From: Ephydatia muelleri
Taxonomy: Eukaryota > Porifera > Demospongiae > Spongillida > Spongillidae
NCBI GenBank assembly: GCA_013339895.1
Contig: JABACO010000011.1
Location: 7,231,858-7,295,857 of the forward strand
Length of the DNA: 64,000 nucleotides
Direction of reading: 5' to 3'
A program made the translations under genes and the position numbers. Shown here in pieces: positions 43,304-57,519 of the stretch (positions within the stretch are counted from its first letter, which is position 1; the number at the start of each line of letters is the position of its first letter). The notes below the pieces were generated by a model that saw only the letters and a list, made by a program, of their open reading frames with translations, made no database searches and was not told where the DNA came from.

Positions 43304-46300
43304 TGTTTTCTTTGTGCAATGTGTATGCGACATCTTGATTTTTGATTTTGTTCTGTTAGCATTTGCCAGCACTCTCATTTATATCTTCCTTCTTATCCAT
43401 TATGTGTGCTATGAACAATGTGGTCAACACTACAGATGGTAAGTATCACTGAACATGTTTCCACTGTGGATCTCGTACCTTATATTATGTGCAATCATTT
43501 TTTGTGAGGCTTTTAAACATCGGCCTAATATTGCCCTAAGCTGCATGCATCCCTAATGCTATGCTGGACTATACTACCGGGGGAAAGGTCAGGAGTGTCC
43601 CATGAGTCTGTGATAGTGTTCCAAATCCACAGTGAGGGACATTGGACACAAACTATAAAACCTGTTTCCCAAGCAAGGAGCTGGTTCAAGCTTGGCTAGC
43701 TGGGTGTGTAGTCATGCATGCAGAGGTTGTACCTGGCCAGGAATGGGAACAAACCATGCACTGTACAGCAAAGGCAAATAGGAGTGCATGGAGGGTGGGG
43801 AGGATGAAGCTCTCCAATGCTAGCCTGCAAACTGCCACCACTGGTGATGTATATAACATGCCCAGAATCCGGAACACTGCTGACTCCCTGAACCATTGCT
43901 GTAATTGTGTATTTGTGTGTGTATCTGTGTTGTGTGTGTGTGTGTGTGTGTATTTGAGTGTGTGAGTGTGTGTGTGTATGTGTGTGTGTGCATGTTGTGC
44001 AAATGTTTTGTTTTTAAGATTCATTTTGTTAATGGTTGCCAGCACACTCATTTATATCTTCCTTCTTTTCCCTTATGTGTGCTATGAACAATGTGTACAA
44101 CACTACAGCGGGTAAGTATCACTGAACATGTTTCCACTGTGGATCCTGTACAGAAGCCAGAACTCCATTGAGCCCATAAGCATTGCTTTAATGTTTTATG
44201 TGTATGTATGTGTGTGTGTTAATTTGTTTGTGCAAATATGTATGCGAAGTCTTGTTTAGAAAATTTGTTCTGTTAGCATTTGCGAGCACATGCATTATAT
44301 CTTACTTTTTTCCCATTATGTGCTATGAACAATGTATACAACCACACAGGGGGTAAGTGTCAGTGACCAGTGTGGATCCTGTACCTTAAATTATGTGCAA
44401 CTGTTTGTGAGGCTTCTAAATGACGGCCTAATATTTGCTAAGCTGAATGCACAACTGGGGCCTAGGTCAGGAGTGTTCCATGACATTTTCCCAATTGGTG
44501 GTTAATACTGACTACACACTGGGTGACCTGTGTCCGTAACTAGCTAGGACCCTGGTTTAAGCATAGACATGGCAGGTGGGGAGGGTGAAGCTATCCAATG
44601 CCACTGTGGATGTGCACCATGTGTACATTTGATTAACATGCCCTGATGCAAGAACAATGTTGACTGTCTTAAACATTGTGTGTGTGTGCAAGTTAATGTG
44701 TGTGAATGTATTTGTGCAAGCGTGTATGCGACATCTTGTTTTTTTAATTTTGTTCTGTTAGTATTTGCGAGCGCACTCATGTATATCTTGATCTTTTCTT
44801 TTTCATTATGTGTGCTATGAACAATGCATAAAAAACTACAGCGAGTAAGTATCACTGAACATGCTTCAACTGTGTATCTCGTACCTTATATTATGTGTTA
44901 CATTGTTTGTGAGGCTTTAAAATATCGTCCTAATATTTCCTTAAGCTGAATGCGCTCCTAATGCTATGCTGGACAATACAACTGGGGGCAAAATTATCAG
45001 TGTCCGTTAGTCTCTTGCAGTGTTCCATATCCATGGTTAGGAACACTGGCCACCAATTGAATGATCTGTCTACCAAGCTCGGATGGTGGTTCAAGCTTGT
45101 GTAGCTGGGTGTGAAGTCATGCGTGCAGAGGTTGTACCTCACCTTGCTGTGAATGAGAATGGAAACAAACAATGCACTAGAAAGCAAGGGCAAATTAATT
45201 TGGAGTGGAGGGTGGGAGGTGAAGCTCTCCAATGTTAGATTCCCAACAGTAAGCATTGGGATGTATATAACATGCCCAGTAGCCGGAACTCCATTGAGTT
45301 CCTAAGTGTTGCTTTAATGTTTTGTGTGTTTGTATGTGTGTGTGTGTGTCTGTGTGTGTGTGTGTTAATCTGTTTGTGCAAATGTGTATGTGACATCTTG
45401 TTTTTTTAATTTTGTTCTGTTAGCATTTGCGAGCACACTAGCTCATTTATATCTTCCTTCTTTTCCATTATCTATGAACAATGAATACAACACTATAGTG
45501 GGTAAGTATCACTGACCAGAGTGGATCCAGTACCTTGTATTATGTGCAACTGTTTGTGAGATTTATAAATAATTGCCTAATATTTTGCTAAGCTGAATGC
45601 ACAGCTCGGGCCAAGATCAGGACAGCCCCATGACTGTTCCCACCGATGGTTAATACTGACCACACATTGGGTTCGTAGCTAGCTAGGACCCTGGTTTAAG
45701 CATGGACATGGCAGGTGGGGAGGGTAAAGCTCTCCAATGTCACTGGGGATGTGCACCATGTGTACATGTAATTAACATGCCCTGATGCAAGAACAATGCT
45801 GACTCTCTTAAACATTGCTGTCATGTTTGTGTGTGTGCAAGTTAATGTGTGTGAAAGTGTTAGTGCAAGCGTGTATCTTGTTTTTGATTTTGTTCTGTTA
45901 GCATTTGCGAGCACACTCATGTATATATTTTTATTTTATTTTCCATGATGTGTGCTCTGAACAATGTTACAACACTACAGCGAGTAAGTATCACTGAACA
46001 TGTTTTCACTGTATATCCCATCTTATATTATGTGCAGCCATTTTTTGTGAGGCTTTAAAATATTGGCCTAATGTTTCCTTAACCTGAATGCACCCCTAAT
46101 GCTATGCTGGACTATACTACTGGGGGCACAGTCAAGAGAGTCCCATGAGTCTGTGGTAGTGTTCCAAATCCATGGTGAGGTATATTAGACACAAACTATG
46201 CTGTGAATAAGAAAGGAAACAAACCATACACTGTACAGCAGAGGCAAATATACATGGAGTGGAGGGTGGGGAGGGTGAAGCTCTCCAATGCTAGCCTGCC

Positions 46301-48821
46301 AACTGCAACCACTGGGGATGTATATAAATTGCCCAGAATCCAGAACACTGCTCTCACTGCTTTAATGTGTGTGCGTTTGAGAGGAGTGTGTGTTTGTGAG
46401 GGTGTGAGTGTGCTTGGGTTTGTGTATATATTGGTGTGCAAATGTCTTGTTTTTAAGATTTATTCTGTTAACCTTTAGCAGCACGCTCATTTACATGCAT
46501 ATCTTCATTCTTTTCCATTATGTGTGCTATGAACAATGTGTACAACACTACAGATGGTAAGTATCCTGGACCAACCACTGTGGTTCTCTTACCGTATAAT
46601 ATGTGCAATAAATGTTTGTGAGGCTTTAAAGCATCGGCTTTGTATTTCCTTAAGCTGAATGCAACCCTAATGCTATGCTGAACTATACTACTGGGGTCAA
46701 GGTCAGGAGTGTCCCATGAGTCTGTGGTAGTGTTCTAAATCCATGGTTCAGGACACTAACCACACTTCTAATTGCCGGCCTAATATTTCCTTAAGCTGAA
46801 TGCCCTAATGCTATGCTGGATTATACTAGGTCAGGAGTGTCCCATGAGTCTGTGGTAGTGTTCGTAATCCACAGTGAGGGACATTGGAAACAAATTAAGA
46901 ATCCTGTTTCCCAAGCAAGGATGCTGGTTTAAGTTTGGCTAGCTGGGTGTGTAGTCATGCATGCAGAGGTTGTACCTTGCCATGCTGTGAATGAGAATGG
47001 AAACTAACCATGCACTGTACAGCAAAGACAAATATATACTATGAGTGGAGGGTGGGGGAGGGTGAAGCTCTCCAATGCTAGCCTGCCAACTGCAACCACT
47101 GGGGATGTGTATAAATTGCCCAGAATCCAGAACACTGTTCACTTCTTTAAATATATGTTTCCTTTATTTCAATTATGTTGCTATGAAAACTTTATGCAAC
47201 ATTACAGAAGGTAAGTATCACTGAACGTGATTCAACTGTGAATCCTGTACCTTATATTATGTGCAACATTTTTTGTGAGGCTTTAAAAAATCGGCCTAGT
47301 AATTCCGTAAGCTGAATGCACCTGTAATGCTATGCTGGACAATACTGCTGGGGGCAAGGTCAGGAGTGTCCCATGAGTCTGTGGTAGTGTTCCAAATCCA
47401 TGGTGAGGGACATTGGCCAAAAGCTTGGTGATCTGTGTATCAAGCAAGGACACTGGCTAGCTAGGTTTGTAGTAATGCATGCAAAGGTTGTACTTGCTAT
47501 GCTGTAAATGAGAATGGAAACAAGCATTGCACTGTACAGCAAAGGCAAATATACAGGAAGTGGAGGGGAGGGTAAAGCTTTCTAATGCTAGTCAACCAAC
47601 AGTAAGCATTGCATGGGGATGTATATAACATGCACAGAAGCCAGAAATCCATTGAGTCCCTAAGCATTGGTATGATGTTTTGTATGTTGGTATGTGTATG
47701 TAGGTGTTTGTGTATTAATTTGTTTGTATGTGACATCTTGTTTTTTATTTTGTTCTGTTAGCATTTGCGAGCACAATCATTTATCTCTTCCCTCTTTCTA
47801 TTATGTGTGCTATGAATAATGTGTACAACAACACTACAGGCGGTAAGTATCACTGAACATGTTTCCACTGTGGATCCTGTACCTTATATTATGTGCAAGG
47901 ATGTGTTTGAGACTTTAAGTATCGACCTAATATTTCCTTAAGCTGAATGCACCCCCTAATGCTATGGTGGACAAATCGACTGGGGGTAAAATCAGTAGTA
48001 TCCATGAGTCTGGTGCACTGTTTTCTATCAACACTGGCCACCAACTGGGTGACGTGTGTGCCAAGCTCGGACGCTGTTTCAAGCTTGGCTAGCTTACCTT
48101 GCTGTGAATGAGAATGAAAACAAACAATGGAAGGGCAAATTAACGGACAGTGGAGGGTGGGTGGTGAAGCTCTCTGATGTTAGCTTCCCAACAGTAAGCA
48201 TTGGGGATGTATATAACATGTCCAGAAGCCGGAACTTCATTGAGCCCTAAGCATTGCTGTAATGTTTTGTGTGTTTTTATGTGTGTGTGTTGTGTGTGCA
48301 TAGGTGTGTGTGTATGTGTGTGCAAATCTGTAGACAATGTATTTTTGTTCTGTTAGCATTTGCCAGCACACTCATTTATATCTTCTTTCTTTTCCATTAT
48401 GAACAATGTGTGCAACACTATAGGTGGTAAGTATCATTGACCACTGTGGATCTCGTCCTTTTTTGTGCAGTTAATTTTTGTGAGGCTTTAAAAATTCTCC
48501 TTAAGCTGAATGCATTCCCTAATGCTAAGGTGGAAATACAACTGGGGGCACCTGTGGTAGTGTTTCAAATCCATGGTGAGGGACATTGGCGAAACGCTTG
48601 GTGACCTGTGTATCATGCAAGGATGCTGGTTCAAGCTTGGCTTATTGAGTGTGTAGTCATGCATGCAGAGGTTGTACCTTGCCAGGAATGGAAACAAACC
48701 ATGCACTGTACAGCAAAGGCAAATATACAGGGAGTGGAGGGTGGGGAGGATGAAGCTCTTCATTGCTAACATGCCTAGAATCCAGAACACTGTTCACTCC
48801 CTGTAGCATTGCTTTAATATG
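41686..48821. repeat. Tandem array, fourth segment
   Basis: About 13 monomers. The block at 41755 has lost its donor (CAGTTAAGT). Other trinucleotides: TGG 42393, GTG 43184, ATG 43436, CGG 44109, GGG 44351, CGA 44844 and 45982, TGG 45498, ATG 46554, AAG 47206, GCG 47840, GTG 48423. Two neighbours at 44.4 and 45.6 kb carry the same GTGCACCATGTGTACAT tail and form a 1.14-kb higher-order unit. Confidence 0.92.
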
Positions 48822-48823
48822 TA

Positions 48824-49083
48824 CCGTAAAGTACCACGAATAAGCCCCCCCCCCCCTCCGCCCCCAACAATAAAAAATGGCTCGTGTGTAAACGTCCGTA
48901 TCTTCGTAATCGCGAACGCTTTTGCGTATCTTTTTACATAATCATGTACGGGTACCATTTTTGTTTCTGAAATGCTGAATACATTTGAGGAGATTTTCGA
49001 GGTTACGGAGATGCGCACGTTTAAACACGAGCCATTTTTTATTGTTGGGGGCGGAGGGGGGGCTTATTCGTGGTACTTTACGG
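48824..49083. mobile_element. 260-bp TA-flanked foldback element
   Basis: Ends CCGTAAAGTACCACGAATAA and its inverted copy lie between TA dinucleotides (48822-48823, 49084-49085). The arms continue through a poly-C/poly-G pair, AACAATAAAAAATGGCTCGT and CGTATCTTCGTAATC-type sequence almost to the centre. No coding capacity. It is a mariner-type MITE by its target site; the family is inferred. Confidence 0.88.
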
Positions 49084-49085
49084 TA

Positions 49086-52000
49086 TGTGTTTATATGTGT
49101 TGTGTGTGCGAGTGAGTGTGTTTGAGGGTGGGGAGGGTGAAGCCTCCAATGTTACCTAGCCAACTGCAACCACTGGGGATGTAAATAGCATGTCCAGAAT
49201 CTAGAACACTGTTGAGTCTTTGAAATTGCTTTTGTGTGTGTGTTGTGCGTGTGTGTGTATGTGTATTTATGTGTGCATATGTTTTTGGAAATGTCTTGTT
49301 TTTATGATTTATTTCGTTAAGGTTTGCGAGCACACTCATTATATGTTCCTTCTTTTCTATTATGTATGCTATGAACAATGTGTACTACACTACAGCTGGT
49401 AAGTATCACTGACTAGAGTGGATCCTGTACCTTATATTGTATGTGTGGTTTAAGCAGATAGTAAGTAGTACTGAACATATTTCCATCGTGGATCCCGTAC
49501 CTTGTATTATGTGCAACATTTTTTGTGCGGCTTTAAAATATCAGCCTAATATTTCCTTAAGCTGAATACCTTAATGCTATGCTGAACTATACTGCTGGGG
49601 GAAAGGTCAGGAGTGTCCCATGAGTTTGTGGTACTGTTCCAAATCCATGATGAGAGCATTGGCCAATAGCTTGGTGATGTGTTTATCAAGCAAGGTCACT
49701 GGCTAAAGAGCTGGGTGTGTAGTCATGCATGCAAAGGTTGTACTTTGCCATGCTGTGAATGAGAAAGGAAACAAGCATTGCACTGTACAGCAAAGGCTAA
49801 TATACAGGGAATTGAGGGTAGGGAGGGTGAAGATCTCCGATGCTAGCCAGCCAACAGTAAGCATTGGTGATTTGTATAACATGCGCAGAAACCTGAAATC
49901 CAATGAGCCCCTAAGCATTGCTATGATGTTTTGTATGTGTGTGTGTGTTTGTGTATTTGTGTGTATGCGAGCACACTCATGTATATCTTCCTTCTTTTCC
50001 ATTATGTGTGCTATGAACAATTTGTACAACACTACAGTGGGTAAGTATTACTGAATATGTTTCCACTGTGGATCCTATTCCTTATATCATGTGCAACAAT
50101 TTCTTTTTGAGACTTTAAGTATCGGCCTAACATTCCTTAAATTGAACGCACCCCTAATGCATCATATGATTTTGTTCTGTTAGTTGTTGCGAGCACATTA
50201 ATTTATATCTTCCTTCTTTTCATTTATATGTGCTATAAACCATGTATACAACACTACAGCTGGTAAGTATCACTGACCAGAGTGGATCCTGTACCTTGTA
50301 TTATTTGCAACTGTTTGTGTGGCGTCTAAATAATGGCCTAATATTTTATTCAGCTGAATGCACAACTGGGGCCAAGATCAGGAGTGTCCCATGACTGTTC
50401 CCAAACGATGGTTAATGCTGACCACACACTGGGTGACCTTTGTCCGTACCTAGCTAGGACCCTGTTTTATGCTTGGCCATGGCAGGTGGGGAGGGTGAAG
50501 CTCTCCGATGCTAACCAGCCTACTTGAACCACCACGGATGTGCACCATGTGTACATGAATATGACATGCCCTGATCCGGAACAATGTTGAGCCCCTAAAC
50601 ATTGCTTTAATGTGTGTATGTGTGTAGGTGCATGTGAATGTGTGTGAATGTGTTTGTGCAATTATATATGCGATGTCTTGTTTTTAATTGTGTTCTGTTA
50701 GCATTTTCTAGCACATTTATATCTTTTTTCTTTTCCATTATGTGTGCTATGAACAATGTGTACAACACTACAGGCGGTAAGTATCACAGAACATGTTTCC
50801 ACTATGGATCCTGTACCTTATATTATGTGCAACAATTTTTGTGAGGCTTTATAATATCAGTCAAATATTTCCTTAAGCTGAATGCACCTCTAGTGCTATC
50901 TGGACGATACAATTGGGGTCAAAATCAGGAGTGTCCATGAGTCTATTACAGTGTTCCCAATCCATGGTTTCTAGAGAGTGACCACTACTAACTTGACCTG
51001 TGTGTACCAAGCAAGGACACTGGTTCCGCTTGGCTACATGTAGCTGGGTGTGTGCATGCAAAGGTTGTACCTTGCCATGCTGTGAATGAGATGGAAACAA
51101 ACCGTGCACTGTACATCAAAGACAGATAGACAGGGAGTGGAGGGTGGGGAGAGTGAAGCTCTCCAATGTAACCAGCCTACTTGAACCACTGGGGATGTGC
51201 ACTTTGTGTACATGTATGTAACATGTCCTGATGCTGGTCAGTATTGAGTCCCCTAAACATTGCTTGAATGTATGTGTGTGTGTGTGTGTGCATGTTAAAT
51301 GTGTGTTAATGTGTTTGTGCAAATGTGTATGCGATGTCTTGTTTTTTTTAATTTTGTTCTGTTAGCATTTGCGAGCACACTCATTTATATCGTTTTTCCT
51401 TTTCCATTATGAACAATGTGTACAACACTACAGAAGGTAAGTATCATTGAACATGTTTCCACTGTGGATCTTGTACCTTATATTATGTGCAACAATTTTT
51501 GTGAGGCTTTATAATATCGGCCTAATATTACCTTAAGCTGAATGCACCCTATTTCTGTGCTGGACAATACAACTGGAGCAAGGTCCCATTAGTCTTTGCA
51601 GTGTGAGAGTGAGAGTGACCACTAAATGAACTTTTGTACACCAAGCTAGGATGCTAGTTCAAGCTTGGCACATGTAGCTGTATGTAGTTATGCATGCAGA
51701 GGTCCTACTTTGCCATTGAGAATGGAAACAAACCATGCACTGTACAGCAAAGGCAATTATAAATGGAGTGGAAGGTGGGAAGGGTGAAGCTCTCCAATGC
51801 TAGGCTGCCAACGGCAACTACTGATGATGTATATAACATGCCCAGAATCCGGAACACTGCTCTCACTGCTTTAATGTGTGTGTGTGTTTGAGAGGTGTGT
51901 GTGTTTGTGAGTGCTTGAGTGTGTGTATATTGGTGTGTAAATGTCTTGTTTTAAAATTTGCTTTGTTAACATTTGCGAGCACACTCATTCCTATCTTTGT

Positions 52001-53018
52001 ACTTTTCCATTATTTGTGCTATGAACAATGTGTTCAACACTACAGATGGTAAGTATCATTGACCACTGTGGATTCGTACCTTATATTATGTGCAACTGTT
52101 TGTGTGGCGTCTGGATAATGGTCTAATAATTTGCTAAGCTGAATGCACAGCGGGGGCCAAGGTCAGGAGTGTCCCATGACTGTTCCCAACCCATGGTTAA
52201 TGCTGACCACACACTTGGGTGACCTGTGTCCGTACCTATCTAGAGTCCTGGTTTAAGCATGGCCATGGCAGGTGGGGGGGAAGGCCGGAAGGGTGATGCT
52301 CTCCAATGCTAGCCAGCCTACTTGAACCACTGCGGATGTGCACCATGTGTACATGAATATAACCCGGAACAATATTTAGTCCCCTAAATATTGCTTTAAT
52401 ATGTGTATGTGTGAGTGTGCATGTGAATGTGTGTGAATGTGTTTGTGCAAATGTATATGGGATGTCTTGTTTTTAATTTTGTTCTGTTAGCATTTTTTAG
52501 CACATTCATATCTTTTCCATTATGTGTGCTATGAACAATGTGTACAACACTACAGATGGTAAGTATCCTGGACCGACCACTGTAGATCTCGTATCTTACA
52601 GTGTATATTATGTGCAACACTTTTTCGTGAGGCTTTAAAATATCAGTCAAATATTTCCTTAAGCTTAATGCACCTCTAGTGCTATGCTGGACGATGCAAT
52701 TGGGGTCAAAATCAGGAGTGTCCATGAGTATATTACAGTGTTCCCAATCCATGGTTCTGGAGAGTGACCACTACTAACTTGACTTGTGCGTACCAAGCAA
52801 GGACGCTGGTTCAAGCTTGGTTACATGTAGCTGGGTGCGTAGTCATGCATGCAGAGGTTGTACCTTACCATGCTGTGAATGAGAATGGAAACAAATCGTG
52901 TACTGTACAGCAAAGGCATATCTACATGGAGTGGAGGGTGGGGAGGGTGAAGCTCTCCAATGTAGCCAGCCTACTTGAACCACTGGGGATGTGCACTTTG
53001 TGTACATGTATATAACAT
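49086..53018. repeat. Tandem array, fifth segment
   Basis: About seven monomers with trinucleotides CTG 49396, TGG 50038, CTG 50261, GCG 50774, AAG 51434, ATG 52046, ATG 52557. A 1.8-kb higher-order unit is visible: the monomer tail at 51121-51440 (GTGCACTTTGTGTACATGTA, then ATGCTGGTCAGTATTGAGTC) recurs at 52920-53700. Confidence 0.92.
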
Positions 53019-53490
53019 CCCGGGAGAAAAAAACGGCGTTATCGCGCGTTATCGCGCTTGAAAAACGGCCATAACAACGCCAAATTACGCGGTCTTCAAA
53101 ACGCTGTATCTTCTTGATTGTGCAATATAGTGGAACTGCATTTTGCACATTTACAAAGCGGTCCTGTGTCTGTAGAAGTCCAAAGATGGTTTAGTTTGCG
53201 ATGCATCGTTCCGAAGATATTCACATTCAAGTAAAGGGCTTGATTTCGCGGGGTTTTGTACTTGAAGCCCGCGAAATCTTGCTCTAAGTTGATTGTGAAT
53301 ATCTTCCGAACGATGCATCGCAAACTAAACCATCTTTGGACTTCTACAGACACAGGACCGCTTTGTAAATGTGCAAAATGCAGCTCCACTATATTGCACA
53401 ATCAAGAAGATACAGCGTTTTGAAGACCGCGTAATTTGGCGTTGTTATGGCCGTTTTTCAAGCGCGATAACGCCGTTTTTTTCTCCCGGG
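53019..53490. mobile_element. 472-bp foldback element, with an empty-site copy in the array
   Basis: Ends CCCGGGAGAAAAAAACGGCG and inverted copy; arms of about 210 bp each are nearly perfect. The left arm has one extra 10-bp GCGTTATCGC-type unit. The loop includes a second, inner inverted repeat (GATTTCGCGGG against CCCGCGAAATC). AT lies on each side (53017-53018, 53491-53492). The sister monomer at about 51221 reads AACATGTCCTGATGCTGG without the element, which proves insertion with a 2-bp AT duplication. Confidence 0.93.
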
Positions 53491-54790
53491 ATGTCCTGAT
53501 GCTGGTCAGTATTGAGTCCCCTAAACATTGCTTTAATGTATGTGTGTGTGTGTGTGTGTGCATGTTAATGTGTTTGTGCAAATGTGTATGCAATGTCTTG
53601 TTTTTTTAATTTTGTTCTGTTAGCATTTGTGAGCACACTCATTTATATCGTTTTTCCTTTTCCATTATGAACAATGTGTAAAACACTACAGGAGGTAAGT
53701 ATCATTGAACATGTTTCCACTATGGATCATGTACCTTATATTATGTGCAACAATATTTAGTGAGGCTTTACAGTACTGGCCTAATATATTGGCTTTACAA
53801 TATTGGCCAAAATCTTGGTGACCTCTGTAGCAAGAACGCTGGTTCCAGCTTGGCAAGCTAGATTTATAGTCATGCGTGCATGGCTGTACCTTGCCATGCT
53901 GTGAATGAGAATGGAAACAAACAATGCACTGGAAAGCAAGAGCAAGTATACAAGGAGTGGTGGGTGGGGAGGGTGAAGCTGATATCCAACCACTAGGAAT
54001 GTAGATAACACATCCAGAAGCTGGAACTCTGTTGAGTCCCCTCATTGCTTTCATGTAAATGTTTGTGTGTGTATTGTTTGTATGTTTATATGTGTTTGTG
54101 CAAACGTGTATGCCACGTCTTGTTTTTAGTTTTGTTCTGTTAACATTTACCAACATGCTCATTCTTCTTTTCCATTATGTGTGCTATGAACAATGTGCAC
54201 AACACTACAGTGGGTAAGTATCACTGAACATGTTTCCACTGTGGATCTCGTACCTTATATTATGTGCAACAATTTTCTGCGAGGCTTTAATAAATTGGCC
54301 TAATATTTGCTAAAGCTGAATGCACCCTAATGGCTATACTAGGCAATACAACTGGGAGCAAAATCAGGTGTGTCCATGAGTCTGTTGCATTGTTCCCTAT
54401 CCGACACTGGCTACCATCAGGGTGATCTGTCTATGAAGCTAGGATGTTCGTTCAAGCTTGGATAGCTGGGTGTGTAGTCATGCGTGCAGAGATTGTACCT
54501 GCCTTGCTGTAAATGAGAATGGATGCAAACATTATGCTTTACAGCATGGGTAAATATAGAGCATGGGAGGGTAAATCTCTCCAATGCTATCGCCAGCCAA
54601 CCGCAAGCACTAGGGATGTATAAAACATCAGAACTATTGAGCCTTAAAGCACTGCTTTAATGTTTTGTGTGTTTATATGTGTGTTTGTATGTGTGTATGT
54701 GTGTGTTGCTGCATCTGTATGTACAAATGTGCATGCAAGATTTTGAACTCAAATTTGTATTAACAATAGTTTTGATAACATTTCCTATAC
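53491..54790. repeat. Tandem array, sixth segment
   Basis: Two to three monomers. Trinucleotides GAG (53692) and TGG (54213). The last monomer belongs to a subfamily with TTGAAATTTGTATTAACAAT-type sequence before the pyrimidine tract, also found from 58.2 kb to the end. Confidence 0.9.
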
Positions 54791-54825
54791 CAACTTCCAT
54801 CTAGGGATATCAGGCAAGTAATAGT

Positions 54826-56022
54826 ATGCTGCTTCTTTGTAAGTTATTTAATGCGCGTTCCTTATGCAATAAATTATCGAATCTTCACTTGCTGCTTCAC
54901 TCCTATGATTTTGACATCATTTTTATTACTGAATCATGGTTAAATGGTGATTTGTCTGACTCTCTTCTATTGTCTGGTTCTTCGTACTATATCCTTAGAA
55001 AAGATAGATATGATGGATATGGTGGAGTTCTGGTTTTTATTCAGAATTCACTAAAAGTTGTAAATAATGAGCTAACCACTGACTTCCTACAACTGGAGTG
55101 CATCATACTAGATGTAATGTTTTCCTACAGATCTATGTACCGCTTTGTGTGTGTGTATAATCCACCTGCTCTGGCAAATGATATATCCCATACCACACTT
55201 CTGTGCTCGCTATTCAATTACAACTGTTGTGTAAATTACCCTGTTTTCTTTGTTGGCGACTTTAACTATCCCAATATAGACTGGGGAATTCCAATGAGTT
55301 TTGGTTCTGTTTCGCATGATTATTTCTTGACCTGCACTATGCAGAATGGTCTTACCCAGATTGTTAACTGTCCTACTAGAGGTCATAATTGTATTGATCT
55401 CATATTGGCCTCAGATCCTGGTTTAGTTTATGAAATGTTGGTGTGTGAACCATTCTCCAGTTCTTGTGATCATGCATCTATTGACTTTCAAATCATATGT
55501 CCAAATTCAGCACCATCATCAGGTTCTTGCTCTTATTTTTATGATTTCCATCATGCAGATTATAGTGCCATTATTCAGCATGTTAGTGATAATGACTGGC
55601 TACTGCTCTTCAATACGTGTTCAACTGTTGATGATGTTTGGCATAAAATTGAGGGTGTTTTAAGAGAATCTATTGCTCAGTTTGTCCCTCTAAGAAAAGT
55701 TTCTTTGAAAAAATATTCTATACCTTGTCATATTCGAGCATTACTTCAGAAAAAGAAAAAATGGTATCACGTTAACAAGAGTCTCTATCGTAAATTTGCA
55801 AAGGAGTATGATTTTGCAGTTCAAGCATATCTTGCTTCCAAAGAGTTGAGAGTTGTTAATAGTAGAAACCTATCATATTTCTATTCTTATGCCAACTCCA
55901 AATTAAAAAATATTGCTGTTATTCCCCCTTTAGCTAGAAGTGATGGAAGTATTGCTACTTCTGATTCAGATAAATGCGACCTGCTAAATCAATTCTTTGT
56001 TTCCTGTATTTACAGTGGATGA
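54826..56022 (+). pseudogene. LINE endonuclease region and start of RT
   Basis: From 54826 the frame is open for 398 codons. APE endonuclease motifs appear in order: LFNARSLCNKLSNL (Asn), DFDIIFITESWLN (Glu), FVGDFNYPNIDW (Asp, Asn) and SSSCDHASIDFQI (Asp-His). These are the metal-binding and catalytic residues that nick target DNA to prime reverse transcription. A linker rich in basic residues (LLQKKKKWYHVNKSLYRKFA) follows. One extra T near 56003 ends the frame at LLNQFFVS; the next frame takes over at once with VFTVDDG. Confidence 0.9.
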
Positions 56023-57519
56023 TGGTATCCTACCTTCCTTAGCTCACCGTAATCCAGTTGCTGCTTCTCTTGGTTCTGTCACTTTCACTTATAACAGAGT
56101 GTTTAGAGCTTTAATGAAATTGCCATTAAAATACTCTAAAACTCCAGACAATCTTCCTGCTATCTTTTTAAAGTCAATTGCTGGTGGGATAGCATTTCCT
56201 TTGTCTTATCTCTTCAATATGTCAATGAAGTGTGGTAGAGTTCCATCTGATTGGAAAATTGCCTATGTCTGTCCTATTTTTAAAAAAGGTGATCGCAAGC
56301 TTCCATCTAACTATCGACCTGTCTCTCTTACAAGTATATGTGGCAAGGTTATGGAAAGTATCATATCTGATTCAATGATTGCCTTTCTGAGGGCTAACCA
56401 TCTCCTATCTGATGAACAATATGGCTTTTTGGCTAAGCGCTCTACTTGCACTCAATTATTAACAACCTTAAATGATTTTACTTTGCTGGCTGACAATAAA
56501 ATGAGAGTTGATGCTGTATGCATTGACTTCGCTAAGGCTTTTGATTCAGTTTCTCATTCTAAGCTTCTTTTAAAAGCCACATTGTATGGATTTACTTCTC
56601 ATTTATTGGATTGGTTATCCTCTTTTCTCTCTGATCGGTTTCAATGTGTATATATTCATGAATCTCAGTCCACTCTACTTCCTGTCATAAGTGGTGTGCC
56701 TCAAGGCTCTGTTCTAGGTCCTCTACTCTTTCTAATATACATCAATGACCTTCCTGACTGTCTCACACCACCTGTAAAGGTGAAAATCTTTGCTGATGAT
56801 ACTAAACTATACTCTGCTCGTTACAGTACAGAAGATCCTGCGTTCTCTAACTCTCTATCTGAATTTTGTAACTGGTCTTTCAAGTGGCAGCTAAACATTG
56901 CTTTTCACAAATGTAATGTCATCTTGTTTGGAAATCTAGCAGTCCCATCTATCAAGTATTCTTTATCAAGCGTAGTCTTAGAAGAAGTATCTTCTATTCG
57001 TGATCTTGGTGTCTTTCTTTCATCTGATTTAAAGTTTCACATTCACTACTCGGCTATTGCTGCTAAAGCACATCATCGATGTGCTCTTCTTTTGAAGGGT
57101 TTCACTCAAATGATGTTTCAATACTTTTACAGCTGTTCACTACCTATGTTAGGCCACTTCTTGAGTCAAACACTCAGGTGTGGAATCCATGGCTTCATCA
57201 AGACATTCATTCCATTGAAAAGGTCCAACGCTTCTTTACTAGAGCTGTTTTCAGAAGAGCTAAGCTTTCATATATGGATTATGGCACTCGGCTAATGAAT
57301 TTAAATCTTCAATCTCTTGAATATCGCAGGGTATTCTTTGACCTAGTGATGTGTTACAAGATAGTGTTTCACCTTGTTGATGTCGATGTATCTGACTTCT
57401 TTGTTATCAACTCTCATGTTCATTTTACCAGAGGAAACCACTTTAAGCTCAAGTCCAGATCATTACCACATCATAATTTTCGTCTAAACTTTTTTTCAGA
57501 ACGTGTCATACCAATTTGA
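55997..57519 (+). pseudogene. LINE reverse transcriptase and C-terminal region
   Basis: RT motifs in order: CPIFKKGDRKLPSNYRPVSL, EQYGFLAKRSTCTQLL, VCIDFAKAFDSVSHSKLLLK (catalytic Asp), SGVPQGSVLGPLLFLIYIND, KIFADDTKLYS (FADD catalytic pair) and IRDLGVFLSSDLKFH. A shift near 57100 moves to a second frame for FTTYVRPLLESNTQVWNPWL and RGNHFKLKSRSLPHHNFRLN. A one-base loss near 57515 interrupts the expected RVIPIWNSLP motif; the remaining SVVSASSVCAFKAHL reads in the third frame. These C-terminal motifs are typical of CR1/L2-type elements. Confidence 0.9.

Noticed and set aside
48839-48856. Poly-C and matching poly-G at 49045 as assembly artefacts
   Set aside because: They are the paired arms of the TA-flanked foldback, so the complementarity is expected.
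53096-53401. Minus-strand 101-residue frame in the foldback element
   Set aside because: The frame exists because the two arms are inverted copies; no domain, and the sequence is a hairpin.
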